From Deinococcus aquaticus (GTDB lineage: Bacteria > Deinococcota > Deinococci > Deinococcales > Deinococcaceae): a stretch of 64,000 nt of DNA. This document shows positions 20,909-29,787 of the stretch, piece after piece. Each line of letters opens with the position of its first letter. Position 1 is the first letter of the stretch. Location: positions 993,501-1,057,500 of the forward strand of contig NZ_CP115165.1 in assembly GCF_028622095.1 (NCBI RefSeq), read 5' to 3'. The notes under the pieces are model-generated. The model saw only the letters and a program-made list of their open reading frames with translations. It was not told where the DNA came from and ran no database searches. The translations under genes and the position numbers were made by a program.

Positions 20909-21355
20909 TCAGTGCCAGCCGGTGTTCATGTGCCCGGGGGCCGCGCCGAACGCGGGGAACAGGTCGGTCATGCGTGTGGCGGCGTGTTCCGCCCATCTCA
21001 CCCGGTTCAGTTCCAAGTGAGAGAGCCGCAGGAACTCCAGACCGAACAGTGTGTCGCCGTCATGCCAGCGGTACAGGGCGCGCAGGGCCGGGGGCAGCGT
21101 CACGCCCTGCCGCGCTTCGAAGGCGTCCAGCGTAGCGTCCGTCACGCTGGGGCGCAGCGTGGCGTGGTGCAGGGGTACCTCACGCGCCACCCAGGCGTCC
21201 AGACGGGTCAGCAGTTCGGGAATGTCACGGGGTTCCGGCAGGGTCACGGGGGTCACGCGGCGCACCTCCAGCGGTGGCTGGCGGCCCGACCACACACCCG
21301 TCGCGGCGTACAGGAGCGCCGGGACGATCAGCAGGGGCAGTAGCCAGCGCCACAT
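20909..21355 (-). CDS. Membrane-anchored SMI1/KNR4 (SUKH)-like protein
   Basis: A 148-residue protein with one N-terminal membrane helix (WRWLLPLLIVPALLYAATGV) and then a domain carrying the SUKH pattern: an acidic helix start (TDATLDAFEARQGVTLPPAL), RALYRWHDGD and the strand LFGLEFLRLSHLEL. SUKH proteins include immunity proteins against contact-dependent toxins, but many are housekeeping; no toxin gene is adjacent. It converges with the AraC gene, ten bases away. Confidence 0.65.
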   Translation of the reverse strand: MWRWLLPLLIVPALLYAATGVWSGRQPPLEVRRVTPVTLPEPRDIPELLTRLDAWVAREVPLHHATLRPSVTDATLDAFEARQGVTLPPALRALYRWHDGDTLFGLEFLRLSHLELNRVRWAEHAATRMTDLFPAFGAAPGHMNTGWH

Positions 21356-21397
21356 GCCCCCAGCGTGACACAGCGGGCCAGGGCGCGCCGCCTTACC

Positions 21398-22123
21398 TCA
21401 GCCTTTCCAGGCGGGCACTTGATCCCCGTACTGCGCATGGGCGTCGCAGCGTGACTTCAGCACGCACACGCCACACTTCGGGTCGTGCCAGGAGCACACC
21501 CGCTGGCCGTGGCGCAGCAGGTTCACGTGCAGTTCGTACAGGAACGGCGCGGCGGGCGGCAGCACCTTCAGCAGCGCGCGGTGCGCGGCCTGCTCGCCCA
21601 TCTTCGGGATCGCGCCCACGCGGGTCGTGATGCGGTGCACGTGCGTGTCCACCGGGAAGACCGGCCGGGCGTAATTGAACAGCAGCACGAGGCTGGCGGT
21701 CTTGATGCCCACGCCGGGCAGGTCGGTCAGGAATTTCAGAGCGTCCCTGACAGGCAAGTCGCGCAGGAAGTCCAGGTCGTACCCGCCGGGCGAGTCGCGC
21801 AGCGCGACCAGCGTCGCCTGGATGCGCGGGGCCTTGCTCTCGGGGTAGTTGCTGCGGCGGATGGAGTGCGCGACCTGCTCGGTGGGGGCGGCGATGATGG
21901 CGTCCCAGTCGCCCAGCATCCGCAGTTCCTGGTACGCGGCTTCCTCGTCGGCGTGCGTGGTGCGCTGCGAGAGGATCGTGCTGATCAGCTCGTGCAGCGG
22001 CTCACGCCTGGGCTTCAGGGGGCGCTCGCCGTACTCGGGCCGCAGCGTGTCTTTCATCCACACGAGGAGCGCGGCCCGCTCGTCATCCGGGCGGGCCACG
22101 TTCAAGGGTCCTTCAGTCGTCAC
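21398..22123 (-). CDS. nth: Endonuclease III-family DNA glycosylase/AP lyase
   Basis: A 241-residue HhH-GPD glycosylase of base excision repair. The helix-hairpin-helix LPGVGIKTASLVLLF carries the catalytic Lys, PVDTHVHRI the catalytic Asp, and the C-terminus a [4Fe-4S] motif C-x6-C-x2-C-x5-C (CSWHDPKCGVCVLKSRC). An N-terminal extension of about 25 residues precedes the fold. The start is a GTG, four bases after the small upstream gene, suggesting co-transcription. Deinococcus has several Nth paralogues; which one this is cannot be told here. Confidence 0.9.
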   Translation of the reverse strand: MTTEGPLNVARPDDERAALLVWMKDTLRPEYGERPLKPRREPLHELISTILSQRTTHADEEAAYQELRMLGDWDAIIAAPTEQVAHSIRRSNYPESKAPRIQATLVALRDSPGGYDLDFLRDLPVRDALKFLTDLPGVGIKTASLVLLFNYARPVFPVDTHVHRITTRVGAIPKMGEQAAHRALLKVLPPAAPFLYELHVNLLRHGQRVCSWHDPKCGVCVLKSRCDAHAQYGDQVPAWKG

Positions 22124-22127
22124 AGCC

Positions 22128-22310
22128 TCAGGACTGGCCAGGGGTGCTGTCGCTCTCCACCTCGTCCCGGCCGCCCTCGGCGGGTTCGGGTTTCGCGGCG
22201 GGGTCGATGTTCGGGTCCTTCCCTCTGGCCGCGTCGGGAATGGCGTGGCTCTGGCCTTCGGCGGGGCTGGTGTTGGCGGGGTCGTAGCCGGTCTTCTGCT
22301 CGTCGCTCAT
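22128..22310 (-). CDS. Small hydrophilic hypothetical protein
   Basis: A 60-residue, highly polar protein, rich in Asp, Glu, Pro, Ala and Gly with no predicted secondary structure and no hydrophobic core, so probably intrinsically disordered. A GAAGG ribosome site precedes the ATG. It lies four bases before nth in the same direction and is probably co-transcribed. No function can be assigned. Confidence 0.55.
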   Translation of the reverse strand: MSDEQKTGYDPANTSPAEGQSHAIPDAARGKDPNIDPAAKPEPAEGGRDEVESDSTPGQS

Positions 22311-22407
22311 ACCTTCAGCTTGCGCGCGCAGCGGCGGGGTTGGATGGCGCGCACATCAGGACGCCTTAACGCACGTCGCCCCACCCGGCACGAGCACGCG
22401 CGTGGGA

Positions 22408-22530
22408 AACAAAAAATCCGCCCTACGAGGCGGCTGCGGCTCTCTTAAAGCCCTCTTGATTGATTCGCGTACTATAGCGCGGCATGCAGCCCTGGTCAAG
22501 TCGATGCAGCGCAGCCTGAAAAATGCGTGT
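22408..22530 (-). ncRNA. Promoter-terminator cassette A (putative tiny RNA)
   Basis: On the minus strand: TTGACC (plus 22494-22499), a 17-base spacer, TATAGT (22471-22476), then a ~55-nt transcribed stretch with a small hairpin GGCT/AGCC, ending in the intrinsic terminator CCGCC-TCGTAG-GGCGG followed by ATTTTTTG (stem 22418-22433). Upstream, GCATTTTTCAGGC and GCAT are shared with cassettes B and D. No gene lies between promoter and terminator. Confidence 0.6.
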
Positions 22531-22647
22531 GGGACGCAGCTTGCCCGCAGTACGCACCGGGCAGTATGCAGCCGCGCGGTGACGTCGCCAGGAATAGGAC
22601 GACCCCACATACAGGGCAGGCCAGTCAGGTTGCAGGACGGGAATGGT

Positions 22648-22755
22648 ACAAAACAAAAAAGCCGCCTTCTTCGGCGGTGATAGTAAAAAGATAGCGTGAA
22701 ATGCAGCGCCAGTCAAGTCCATGCAGGCAGGCCAGAAAGTGCCGTCTGGCAGCGG
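22648..22755 (-). ncRNA. Promoter-terminator cassette B (putative tiny RNA)
   Basis: On the minus strand: TTGACT (plus 22711-22716), 17 bases, TATCTT (22688-22693), then after about ten bases the terminator CCGCC-GAAGAA-GGCGG plus CTTTTTTGTTTTG (stem 22662-22677). The predicted transcript is only about 30 nt. Upstream of the -35 are GGCACTTTCTGGC and GCATG, as in the other copies. The 22310-22852 intergenic region holds cassettes A and B and a GC hairpin after fumC, nothing else. Confidence 0.6.
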
Positions 22756-22851
22756 CAGAAACCGGCCGGACGCCCCGCGCCCCTGCATAAACCCGCAGCC
22801 GAGGGGGGAGAGCACCGCGCACGGCGATCCTCTCCCCCACCACGGCGGCGT

Positions 22852-24246
22852 TCAGTTGTGCGTCATGTCGAGCGGCACGACCCACTCGTCGAACTCGGCG
22901 TCCGTGACGTAGCCCAGACTCAGGGCCGCTTCCTTCAGGCTGCTGCCTTCCTTGTGGGCTTTCTTGGCGATGGCGGCGGCCCTGTCGTACCCGATGTGCT
23001 TGTTCAGGGCCGTGACCTGCATCAGATTGATGCTGAGGTTGTGCTCGATCTTCTCGTACGCCGGCTCGATACCGACCGCGCAGTTGTCGTTGAACGCGAG
23101 GCACGCGTCACTGATCAGGCGGATGGATTCCAGCACGGCGTGCACCATGACGGGCTTGAACACGTTCAGCTGGAAGTTCCCCTGGCTGCCCGCAAACGCC
23201 ACGGTCGCGTCGTTGCCGAACACGCGCGTGGCGACCATGGTCATGGCCTCGCTCTGGGTGGGGTTCACCTTGCCGGGCATGATGCTGCTGCCGGGCTCGT
23301 TCTCGGGAATGACGATCTCGCCGATGCCGTTGCGGGGGCCGCTGGCCAGCCAGCGCACGTCGTTCGCCATCTTCATCAGGGCGCCCGCCAGGGTCCGCAG
23401 GGCCGCCGAGGTCTGCACCAGGGCGTCGTGTGCGCTGAGGGCCGCGAACTTGTTCTCGGCGCTGCGGAAGTGATAGCCCGTCTCCTCGGCGTACTTCTGC
23501 GCGGCCAGATCACCGAACTGCGGGTGCGCGTTCAGGCCCGTGCCCACGGCGGTGCCGCCGATGGCGAGTTCCAGCAGACCCTCGCCCGCGTGCCGCACTT
23601 CCGCCAGCGCGTAATCCAGTTGCGCGACCCAGCCGCCGATCTCCTGACCCAACGTGATGGGCGTCGCGTCCTGAAGGTGCGTGCGGCCCACCTTCACCAG
23701 ACCCGCATGCTCCTGCGCCTTGGCGTGCAGCGTGTCGCGCAGCTTGCCCACACTGCCGTACAACCGCTCATTCAGTTCCAGAACCACCGCGATGTGCATG
23801 GCGGTCGGGAAGGTATCGTTGCTGCTCTGACCGCGGTTCACGTGATCGTTCGGGTGCACGGGCTTCTTGCTGCCCATCTCGCCGCCCGCGATCTCGATGG
23901 CGCGGTTGCTGATCACCTCGTTCGAGTTCATGTTGCTCTGCGTACCACTCCCGGTCTGGAACACGACCAGCGGGAAGTGATCATCCAGTTTCCCGGCGAT
24001 CACCTCGTCGGCCGCCTGCACGATCAGGTCCGCCACGTCGCGCGGCAGCTCACCCAGGTCCGCGTTCGCCTGCGCCGCGCCCTTCTTCAGGATGCCCAGC
24101 GCCCGGATCACCGGGCGGCCCCACACGAACGTATCCCGCCCGATCGGGAAATTGTGAATGCTGCGCTCCGTCTGCGCGCCCCAGTACCGGCTGGCGTCCA
24201 CGTCCAGGGTGCCCATGGTGTCCGACTCTTTACGAATGTTGGTCAT
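22852..24246 (-). CDS. fumC: Class II fumarate hydratase
   Basis: A 464-residue fumarase of the TCA cycle (fumarate to malate). The superfamily signature [11 protein letters not shown] is near residue 317, and [10 protein letters not shown] and the catalytic-His region [10 protein letters not shown] are intact. The start ATG at 24246 lies eight bases after minus-strand TAGACT (plus 24255-24260). The longer open frame to 25104 is antisense to the following genes and not used. After the stop, a GC hairpin (GGGGGAGAG with CTCTCCCCC, about 22803-22842) has no T run. Confidence 0.95.
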   Translation of the reverse strand: MTNIRKESDTMGTLDVDASRYWGAQTERSIHNFPIGRDTFVWGRPVIRALGILKKGAAQANADLGELPRDVADLIVQAADEVIAGKLDDHFPLVVFQTGSGTQSNMNSNEVISNRAIEIAGGEMGSKKPVHPNDHVNRGQSSNDTFPTAMHIAVVLELNERLYGSVGKLRDTLHAKAQEHAGLVKVGRTHLQDATPITLGQEIGGWVAQLDYALAEVRHAGEGLLELAIGGTAVGTGLNAHPQFGDLAAQKYAEETGYHFRSAENKFAALSAHDALVQTSAALRTLAGALMKMANDVRWLASGPRNGIGEIVIPENEPGSSIMPGKVNPTQSEAMTMVATRVFGNDATVAFAGSQGNFQLNVFKPVMVHAVLESIRLISDACLAFNDNCAVGIEPAYEKIEHNLSINLMQVTALNKHIGYDRAAAIAKKAHKEGSSLKEAALSLGYVTDAEFDEWVVPLDMTHN

Positions 24247-24405
24247 AGCACCTGAGTCTAAAGGCCCGGCCCCGGCAGGGGGTCTGTCACGAACGGGGGA
24301 ACGGGACACCCCACCCGCGCGGCAACCTCGCGCGCACCTGACCTGCCACCCAGGTACGCTGATCCCGTCAGCCCCGCCCCTTCCACCCACCCCCAGGAGG
24401 CCCCC

Positions 24406-24873
24406 ATGAACCCCCGCATCATCCTGACCACCCTGCTGCTCGCGCTGCACACCGGCACGCCCGCCCACGCCCAGGCAGATAGCGCCGCCACCACCGCCGC
24501 CAGAAAAGCCGTGCAGGCCCAGCTGAACCAGAGCACCACCTTCTACCTCGGCAAGGGCTACAAGACCATCAGCAGCGACATGCTGGACGTCAACGCCCTC
24601 GACGAAGGCGACAGCGACGCCGAACTCGTGTACACCCTCACCGGCGGCCGCGAATACCTGATCTACGGCGTCTGCGACGACGACTGCGGCGACCTCGACA
24701 TCAACGTGTACGACGCCAAAGACAAACTGATCGCCAGCGACGAGGAAGACGACGACGTGCCCGCCCTCACCCTGAAAGTCACCAAAACCGCCGACTACAC
24801 CATCGAAGTCGTCATGGCCGCCTGCGACAACGACCCCTGCTTCTACGCCATCGACGCCCTCCAGAAAAAATAA
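24406..24873 (+). CDS. Secreted acidic hypothetical protein
   Basis: A 155-residue exported protein: signal peptide of about 23 residues (cleavage near AHA-Q), a short helix, then a beta domain very rich in Asp and Glu ([28 protein letters not shown]) with four Cys in two pairs. The composition suggests calcium binding and disulfides, like the pre-peptidase C-terminal (PPC) beta-sandwich domain, though that match is only by pattern. A CAGGAGG ribosome site precedes the ATG. Confidence 0.65.
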   Translation: MNPRIILTTLLLALHTGTPAHAQADSAATTAARKAVQAQLNQSTTFYLGKGYKTISSDMLDVNALDEGDSDAELVYTLTGGREYLIYGVCDDDCGDLDINVYDAKDKLIASDEEDDDVPALTLKVTKTADYTIEVVMAACDNDPCFYAIDALQKK

Positions 24874-24892
24874 ACCGGGACAGACAAAGTAA

Positions 24893-24923
24893 AGCGGCGC
24901 TCCCCACCCCCGGGAGCGCCGCT
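24893..24923 (+). terminator. Strong terminator hairpin
   Basis: A perfect 12-bp stem AGCGGCGCTCCC (24893-24904) with GGGAGCGCCGCT (24912-24923), ending the preceding gene. The next gene's -10 (TAAACT, 24925-24930) begins right after the stem, so there is no room for a T run. Confidence 0.75.
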
Positions 24924-24937
24924 CTAAACTGCTGTCG

Positions 24938-25732
24938 ATGAAGCAGTATCTCGATCTGATGCAGCATGTGCTGGACCACGGCACCGTGAAAACCGACCGG
25001 ACCGGCACCGGCACGCGGTCCGTGTTCGGCGCGCAGATGCGCTTCGACCTGCGTGACGGCTTTCCGCTGGTCACCACCAAGAGGGTGCACCTGAAAAGCG
25101 TCATCTACGAACTGCTGTGGTTCCTGCGCGGCGAGGGCAACGTGCGGTGGCTTCAGGAGCGTGGCGTGAGCATCTGGGACGAGTGGGCCGCCCCGGACGG
25201 CGAGCTTGGCCCGGTGTACGGCGTGCAGTGGCGCAGCTGGCCCACCCCCGACGGCGGCAGCATCGATCAGATCGCCCAGGTGATCGAGCAGATCAGGCGC
25301 AACCCGGACAGCCGCCGCCTGATCGTCAGCGCGTGGAACGTGGCGCAGTTGGGGGACATGGCCCTACCGCCCTGCCACGCGATGTTCCAGTTCTACGTCG
25401 CGGACGGCCGCCTGAGCTGCCAGCTGTATCAGCGGAGCGCCGATCTTTTCCTGGGCGTTCCGTTCAATATCGCCTCTTACGCGCTGCTGACCCTGATGGT
25501 GGCGCAGGTCTGCGGCCTGGAACCCGGCGAGTTCATCTGGACGGGTGGGGACGTTCACCTGTACAGCAACCACATGGAGCAGGTGGGGCGGCAACTGGCG
25601 CGGGAGCCGCGTTCACTGCCCGTCATGCACCTGAATCCCGAGGTGAAAGACATCTTCGAGTTCGGGTACGAGGACTTCCGCCTGGAAGGCTACGACCCGC
25701 ACCCCGGCATTAAAGCCCCGGTAGCCGTGTGA
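24938..25732 (+). CDS. thyA: Thymidylate synthase
   Basis: A 264-residue ThyA making dTMP from dUMP with methylene-THF. The catalytic Cys is in [12 protein letters not shown], and the dUMP-binding run [14 protein letters not shown] is intact; the length equals E. coli ThyA. The ATG lies seven bases after TAAACT (24925-24930), so the operon is probably leaderless. It overlaps the downstream deaminase by GTGA. Confidence 0.97.
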   Translation: MKQYLDLMQHVLDHGTVKTDRTGTGTRSVFGAQMRFDLRDGFPLVTTKRVHLKSVIYELLWFLRGEGNVRWLQERGVSIWDEWAAPDGELGPVYGVQWRSWPTPDGGSIDQIAQVIEQIRRNPDSRRLIVSAWNVAQLGDMALPPCHAMFQFYVADGRLSCQLYQRSADLFLGVPFNIASYALLTLMVAQVCGLEPGEFIWTGGDVHLYSNHMEQVGRQLAREPRSLPVMHLNPEVKDIFEFGYEDFRLEGYDPHPGIKAPVAV

Positions 25733-26163
25733 CCCGCCCGACCTTTGATGAGCTGGGGCTGGCGACGGCGCGGCTGTGGGCGTCGCGGAGTGCGGACAGC
25801 AAGGTGAGGGTGGGGGCGTGCATCCTGGACCGGCATCACCGGGTGGTGGGCGTGGGGTACAACGGGCGCGCGGCGGGCGAGCCGAACGAGCGCGAGAGCC
25901 TGTCGCAGGGGCACAGCGGGTTCATTCATGCGGAGGTGAATGCGCTGCTGGCCGCGAACTGGAACGGGGAGGGGCACACGTTGTACGTGACGCATGAGCC
26001 GTGCGCGGCGTGTGCGCGCCTGATCGTGAATTCGCGGCGGGTGGCGCGCGTGATGTACGAGTCGGCGTACCGGGAGTCGGTGCGGGTGGAGTCGGGGTTG
26101 CCGAGTGGGGAGGCGATCCTGCGGGACGCGGGGATCGAGGTGGTGCATGTCTCTTCGCCCTGA
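25729..26163 (+). CDS. dCMP/cytidine-type deaminase (ComEB-like)
   Basis: A 144-residue zinc-dependent deaminase. Ligands and proton shuttle are in FIHAEVNAL (HAE) and [13 protein letters not shown] (PCxxC). The N-terminal part ([23 protein letters not shown]) and spacing resemble dCMP deaminase. Placed between thyA and folA, with a 4-base overlap upstream and 17 downstream, it probably supplies dUMP from dCMP to ThyA. A tRNA or cytidine deaminase is less likely on size and context. Confidence 0.87.
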   Translation: MTRPTFDELGLATARLWASRSADSKVRVGACILDRHHRVVGVGYNGRAAGEPNERESLSQGHSGFIHAEVNALLAANWNGEGHTLYVTHEPCAACARLIVNSRRVARVMYESAYRESVRVESGLPSGEAILRDAGIEVVHVSSP

Positions 26164-26665
26164 ACGTGAACTGGTGGGGCCTGAGCTGGTAGGGATCGTG
26201 GCGGTGACCGAGAACGGCGTGATCGGCAGGGGCGGCGGGATGCCGTGGCACCTGCCGGCGGATCTGGCGCACTTCCGCTCGCTCAGTCGGGGGAAACCGA
26301 ACATCATGGGCCGGAAGGTGTGGGATTCGCTGGGCGGGCGGCCGCTGCCGGGGCGGGAGAACATCGTCCTGACCCGCAATGAGGCGTTCGTCGCGCCGGG
26401 CGCGCAGGTGGTGTATTCGCCGCAGGGCGCCCTGGCAGCGGCGGGGGACGCGCCGGAAGTGGCGATCATCGGCGGGGCGGAGGTGTACGGGCTGTTCCTG
26501 CCGCAGCTGTCGCGCGTGGAACTCACGTTGATTCACGCGCGACTGGACGGCGATACCTTCCTGCCGGAGCTGGGGAGCGGCTGGGTGGTCACGCAGGAAA
26601 CTCAGCGCGCGGCCGATGACGCGAACGCGTTCGACCTGACGTTCCGCACGCTGATCCGCACGTAA
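26147..26665 (+). CDS. folA: Dihydrofolate reductase
   Basis: A 172-residue DHFR that regenerates tetrahydrofolate after ThyA. The N-terminal strand and Met20-type loop (VAVTENGVIGRGGGMPWHLP) and the conserved acidic residue in LPADLAHFRSL fit the active site; IIGGAEVYGLFLP is the NADPH-binding end. The start ATG at 26147 lies inside the deaminase gene; an earlier frame from 26105 is not supported. Third gene of the dTMP operon. Confidence 0.94.
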   Translation: MSLRPERELVGPELVGIVAVTENGVIGRGGGMPWHLPADLAHFRSLSRGKPNIMGRKVWDSLGGRPLPGRENIVLTRNEAFVAPGAQVVYSPQGALAAAGDAPEVAIIGGAEVYGLFLPQLSRVELTLIHARLDGDTFLPELGSGWVVTQETQRAADDANAFDLTFRTLIRT

Positions 26666-26675
26666 GGGGCGGGCG

Positions 26676-27776
26676 TCAGCCGGGGCTGTAGGGGTCGGTG
26701 TCGGCCTTCCAGCCGTTCCGTCCGGCGGCCTTGGCGCGGTACAGGGCCTCATCGGCGCGGGTGATCAGGGCGGGCAGGGTGTCACCGGGGCGGGTGACGG
26801 TCAGGCCGATGCTGACGGTCAGGCGGCCCACGCCGGGCCAGTCGTGCGCGTCGAAGGCCCGGCACAGGCGGTCGGCCTGCTGGCGGGCCAGGGTGTCGTC
26901 TGCGGCCGGCAGCGCGGCCAGGAATTCCTCGCCGCCCCAGCGGCCGACCTGTCCGGCGCTGCCGAGCGCGTCGGTCATGAGTTGCCCGGCGCGGATCAGC
27001 ACCTGATCCCCGACCGGGTGGCCGTACTGGTCGTTCACGCGTTTGAAGTGGTCGAGGTCCAGCAGCAGGACCGCGCCGCCCGCGCCGGGGCCCAGCAGGT
27101 CATCCACGTTCTGGTACAGGCGGCGGCGGTTGGGCAGACCGGTCAGTTGATCGGTGTGCGCCAGTTGCTGCGCGAGGTGCAGGCGGGCACGCTGTCCCTC
27201 GAACTGCCCCCGGTACCACGAGAGGGTATGCACGAACAGCAGGGTGATGCCGGCCGTGAGTTGCGTGCGGATCAGTTCCGCCGGGACGCCCTGGTCGCTC
27301 AGCAGCAGGCCGGCCAGAGGCAACGCGCAGCTGACGGTGTACGCGGCGGCGCTGTACAGGCCGGCCACGCGGTTACGGTAGATCAGGTACGCGACCATGC
27401 AGACGATCACGAGCATCCAGTACAGGGCGTCGTCCTGGGCGACCCGGACCGGGTCGGCCCGCAGGGCCTGTTCCAGCGACTGGCCCAGGTGGGCGGCGTT
27501 CATGCACACGAACACGGCGCGCTCGATGATCCGCACGGACCGCCGGGCGAGCAACCAGCCCGTGCTGAACAGCACCATGACGCCCAGGGCAGGAATGAAC
27601 ACGGTGGTGTACAGGTCCGAGCGGCCCTGAAGCTGCCCGACCGCGTACACGAGGGTCAGGACGATCAGGCCGGTGGCGAGGGCCAGCAGGTAGGCGCGGC
27701 GGCGCAGTTCGTCGGGCGGCAGCAGGGTCGCCTCCGGGGTGGCCGGGGTGGGCCTCTGCTCGGGGGGGCCGCTCAT
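26676..27776 (-). CDS. Membrane diguanylate cyclase (GGDEF)
   Basis: A 366-residue protein: about six membrane helices (residues 25-190), then a GGDEF domain (about 205-360) with the active motif GGEEF and substrate region LLDLDHFKRVNDQYGHPVGD. It should make c-di-GMP from GTP; the membrane part may sense a ligand. There is no RxxD inhibitory site directly before the motif. The gene converges with folA. Confidence 0.9.
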   Translation of the reverse strand: MSGPPEQRPTPATPEATLLPPDELRRRAYLLALATGLIVLTLVYAVGQLQGRSDLYTTVFIPALGVMVLFSTGWLLARRSVRIIERAVFVCMNAAHLGQSLEQALRADPVRVAQDDALYWMLVIVCMVAYLIYRNRVAGLYSAAAYTVSCALPLAGLLLSDQGVPAELIRTQLTAGITLLFVHTLSWYRGQFEGQRARLHLAQQLAHTDQLTGLPNRRRLYQNVDDLLGPGAGGAVLLLDLDHFKRVNDQYGHPVGDQVLIRAGQLMTDALGSAGQVGRWGGEEFLAALPAADDTLARQQADRLCRAFDAHDWPGVGRLTVSIGLTVTRPGDTLPALITRADEALYRAKAAGRNGWKADTDPYSPG

Positions 27777-27874
27777 GACTCACTCAGCTTACGGGTTGCG
27801 GGGCGGCGCGTCGTGCCCCCAAGCGGGGCAGTGGGCGGCGGGGTGACCATCAGGCGGGCTATACACTGCCAGCC

Positions 27875-28648
27875 ATGAGTCACATGCAACTGGTGCAGGA
27901 GCAGAAAGGCAACGGGTTGACGCTGCGCGTTCACGCGCTGACGCATGTCACGCGGTTCTCGCAGGGCAGCGACGGCCTGAACGAGACGCGCGAGATGGAC
28001 GGCCGCTTCACCATCGAGGCCGAACTGAACGGCAGTGGCGTGCTGATCGAACCCGGCGCGTTCCAGTACTCGGTGGGGCAGGTGCAGGCGGCCGTGGAGC
28101 AGCAGCAGCAGGGCGGGTTCCTGCGCCGCGCCATGGCGACCGCCGGTACGGGCGAGAGTGCCTTCGCCACGCGCTTCACCGGGCAGGGCAGGGTCTGGAC
28201 GGAACCCGCGCGGCGGCACTTCATCATCGCGGAGTCCACCGGGGACGCCGGGGACGACATGATCCTGGACGACCGGGCCTTTTACCTCGCGCAGGACACC
28301 ATGCAGCTTGGTGTGCACACGCACAACACGGTGTCGGGGGCACTGTCTGGGAACGGCCTGCGGCAGCCCAAACTGACCGGGCGGGGCATCTTCGTGGTCG
28401 AGTCCCCGGTGCCCGTCTCGGAGGTCGAGGTGATCGAACTGAACGGGCGGGACTCCGTGATCGTGGACGGCGACATGATCCTGATGTACAGCGCGTCCCT
28501 GCGGGTGGAACTGCGGCCCCTGGTGCGCGGCATCCGCAACGCCATGCGCAGCGGCGAGGGACTGGTGTTCGTGATCAGCGGGACCGGCACGGTGTTCCTG
28601 ACGCCCACGCACCGCAACGTGTCGATCGCCAGTACGGGGCTGACCTGA
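27875..28648 (+). CDS. AIM24-family protein
   Basis: A 257-residue beta-rich protein of the AIM24 (DUF124/TIGR00266-like) family: Gly-rich strands with [14 protein letters not shown] phrases, ending in a typical G-rich turn (SGTGTVFL). No catalytic residues or export signal. Family function is unknown in bacteria; the yeast homologue is mitochondrial. The ATG lies seven bases after TACACT (27862-27867), so it is probably leaderless. Confidence 0.75.
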   Translation: MSHMQLVQEQKGNGLTLRVHALTHVTRFSQGSDGLNETREMDGRFTIEAELNGSGVLIEPGAFQYSVGQVQAAVEQQQQGGFLRRAMATAGTGESAFATRFTGQGRVWTEPARRHFIIAESTGDAGDDMILDDRAFYLAQDTMQLGVHTHNTVSGALSGNGLRQPKLTGRGIFVVESPVPVSEVEVIELNGRDSVIVDGDMILMYSASLRVELRPLVRGIRNAMRSGEGLVFVISGTGTVFLTPTHRNVSIASTGLT

Positions 28649-28718
28649 TCCTTCCCGGCGGGCCCTCACCGTGCCTGTCCCGCAGTCCGCGCCGGCCGGG
28701 ACTGGCACAATGCCGGGC

Positions 28719-29720
28719 ATGAGTCTGGTTGATGTTGCCATTGTCGGGGCGGGTCCGGTGGGTCTGGCCGCCGCCATCGCCTGCAAACGCGCGGGCCTGA
28801 GTTACGCGGTGCTGGAGAAGGGCTGCGTCGTGAACGCCATCTTCGAGTACCCCACGTACATGTCGTTCTTCACGACCGCGCCGGAACTGGAGATCGGGAA
28901 TCACCCGATGGTGACCGGGCACGACAAACCCGACCGCCGCGACGCGCTGATGTACTACCGGCTGGTCACGCAGCGTGAAGCACTGAACGTCGAGCAGTAC
29001 ACCGAGGTGACGCGCGTGCACGCCGCCCCGGCGGGCTTCACGCTGGCCGTCGAGAAGCGCGACGGAACGCCCGGCGTGATCGAGGCGCGGCGCGTGGTCG
29101 TGGCGACCGGCTACTACGACAACCCGCTGCACCTGGGCATTCCCGGCGAGGACGGCGAGAACGTCAGCCACTACTACACCGAGGCGCACCCGTTCATGGG
29201 CCTGAACGTCACGGTGATCGGGGCGGGCAACAGTGCCGCCGACGCCGCGCTGGACCTGTGGCGCGGCGGGGCGAACGTGACCATGGTCGTCCGCGCGCCC
29301 GAACTGAAGAAAACCATCAAGTACTGGGTGCGCCCGGACCTGGAAAACCGCATCCGGGAGGGCAGCATCACCGCGCACTTCAACTCGCAGGTCGTGCAGA
29401 TCGCGGAGGATCACGTGAAGGTGCGCGGCGAGGACGGCGGCCTGCGGGACCTGCCCACGCACTTCACGTTCGCCCTGACCGGCTACCGCCCGGACCTGTC
29501 GTTCCTGGCAGACCTGAACCTCGCGGAGCAGTCCGACGGGTGCCTGGTGCTCAGCGAGGCGTACGAGAGCAGCACCCCAGGCCTGTTCGTGGTGGGCAGC
29601 GCGGGCTTCGCCGGGAAGACCAATCAGGTGTTCATCGAGAACGGCCGTCACCACGCGCTGGCGGCCGTGGCCGAGATCGAGCGGCAGCTCTCGCAGCAGC
29701 GGGACCTGCAACCCACCTGA
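28719..29720 (+). CDS. ypdA: YpdA-like bacillithiol disulfide reductase
   Basis: A 333-residue FAD/NADPH oxidoreductase. FAD motif [13 protein letters not shown] at residue 7, NADPH motif [13 protein letters not shown] near 160, and the YpdA-type phrases [20 protein letters not shown] near the N-terminus. It lacks the CxxC of thioredoxin reductase. YpdA recycles oxidised bacillithiol, the thiol that Deinococcus makes instead of glutathione. The ATG lies seven bases after CACAAT (28706-28711). Confidence 0.87.
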   Translation: MSLVDVAIVGAGPVGLAAAIACKRAGLSYAVLEKGCVVNAIFEYPTYMSFFTTAPELEIGNHPMVTGHDKPDRRDALMYYRLVTQREALNVEQYTEVTRVHAAPAGFTLAVEKRDGTPGVIEARRVVVATGYYDNPLHLGIPGEDGENVSHYYTEAHPFMGLNVTVIGAGNSAADAALDLWRGGANVTMVVRAPELKKTIKYWVRPDLENRIREGSITAHFNSQVVQIAEDHVKVRGEDGGLRDLPTHFTFALTGYRPDLSFLADLNLAEQSDGCLVLSEAYESSTPGLFVVGSAGFAGKTNQVFIENGRHHALAAVAEIERQLSQQRDLQPT

Positions 29721-29787
29721 GGCCTCCCCTGCGGCGGCCCGTGGACCGCTCATGGTGGGCGGCCCGGCCCGTGAAATACTGCCGGGC

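Noticed and set aside
22380..22750. tRNA genes in the AT-richer intergenic stretches near 22.5 and 57.2 kb
   Set aside because: No cloverleaf, no TTCRANNC arm and no CCA-end pattern; promoter and terminator are too close together.
22356..22815. Similar peptides (M-x-LT-x-x-A-x-R/H-AI...) read through all four cassettes on the minus strand
   Set aside because: The shared residues coincide with the -35, spacer GCAT and -10 bases and there is no ribosome site or length conservation, so DNA-level constraint explains them better than a coding sequence.
24247..25104. Long minus-strand extension of the fumC frame
   Set aside because: It is antisense to the secreted-protein gene and thyA, Val/Gly-rich shadow sequence, and the known fumarase N-terminus begins at 24246.
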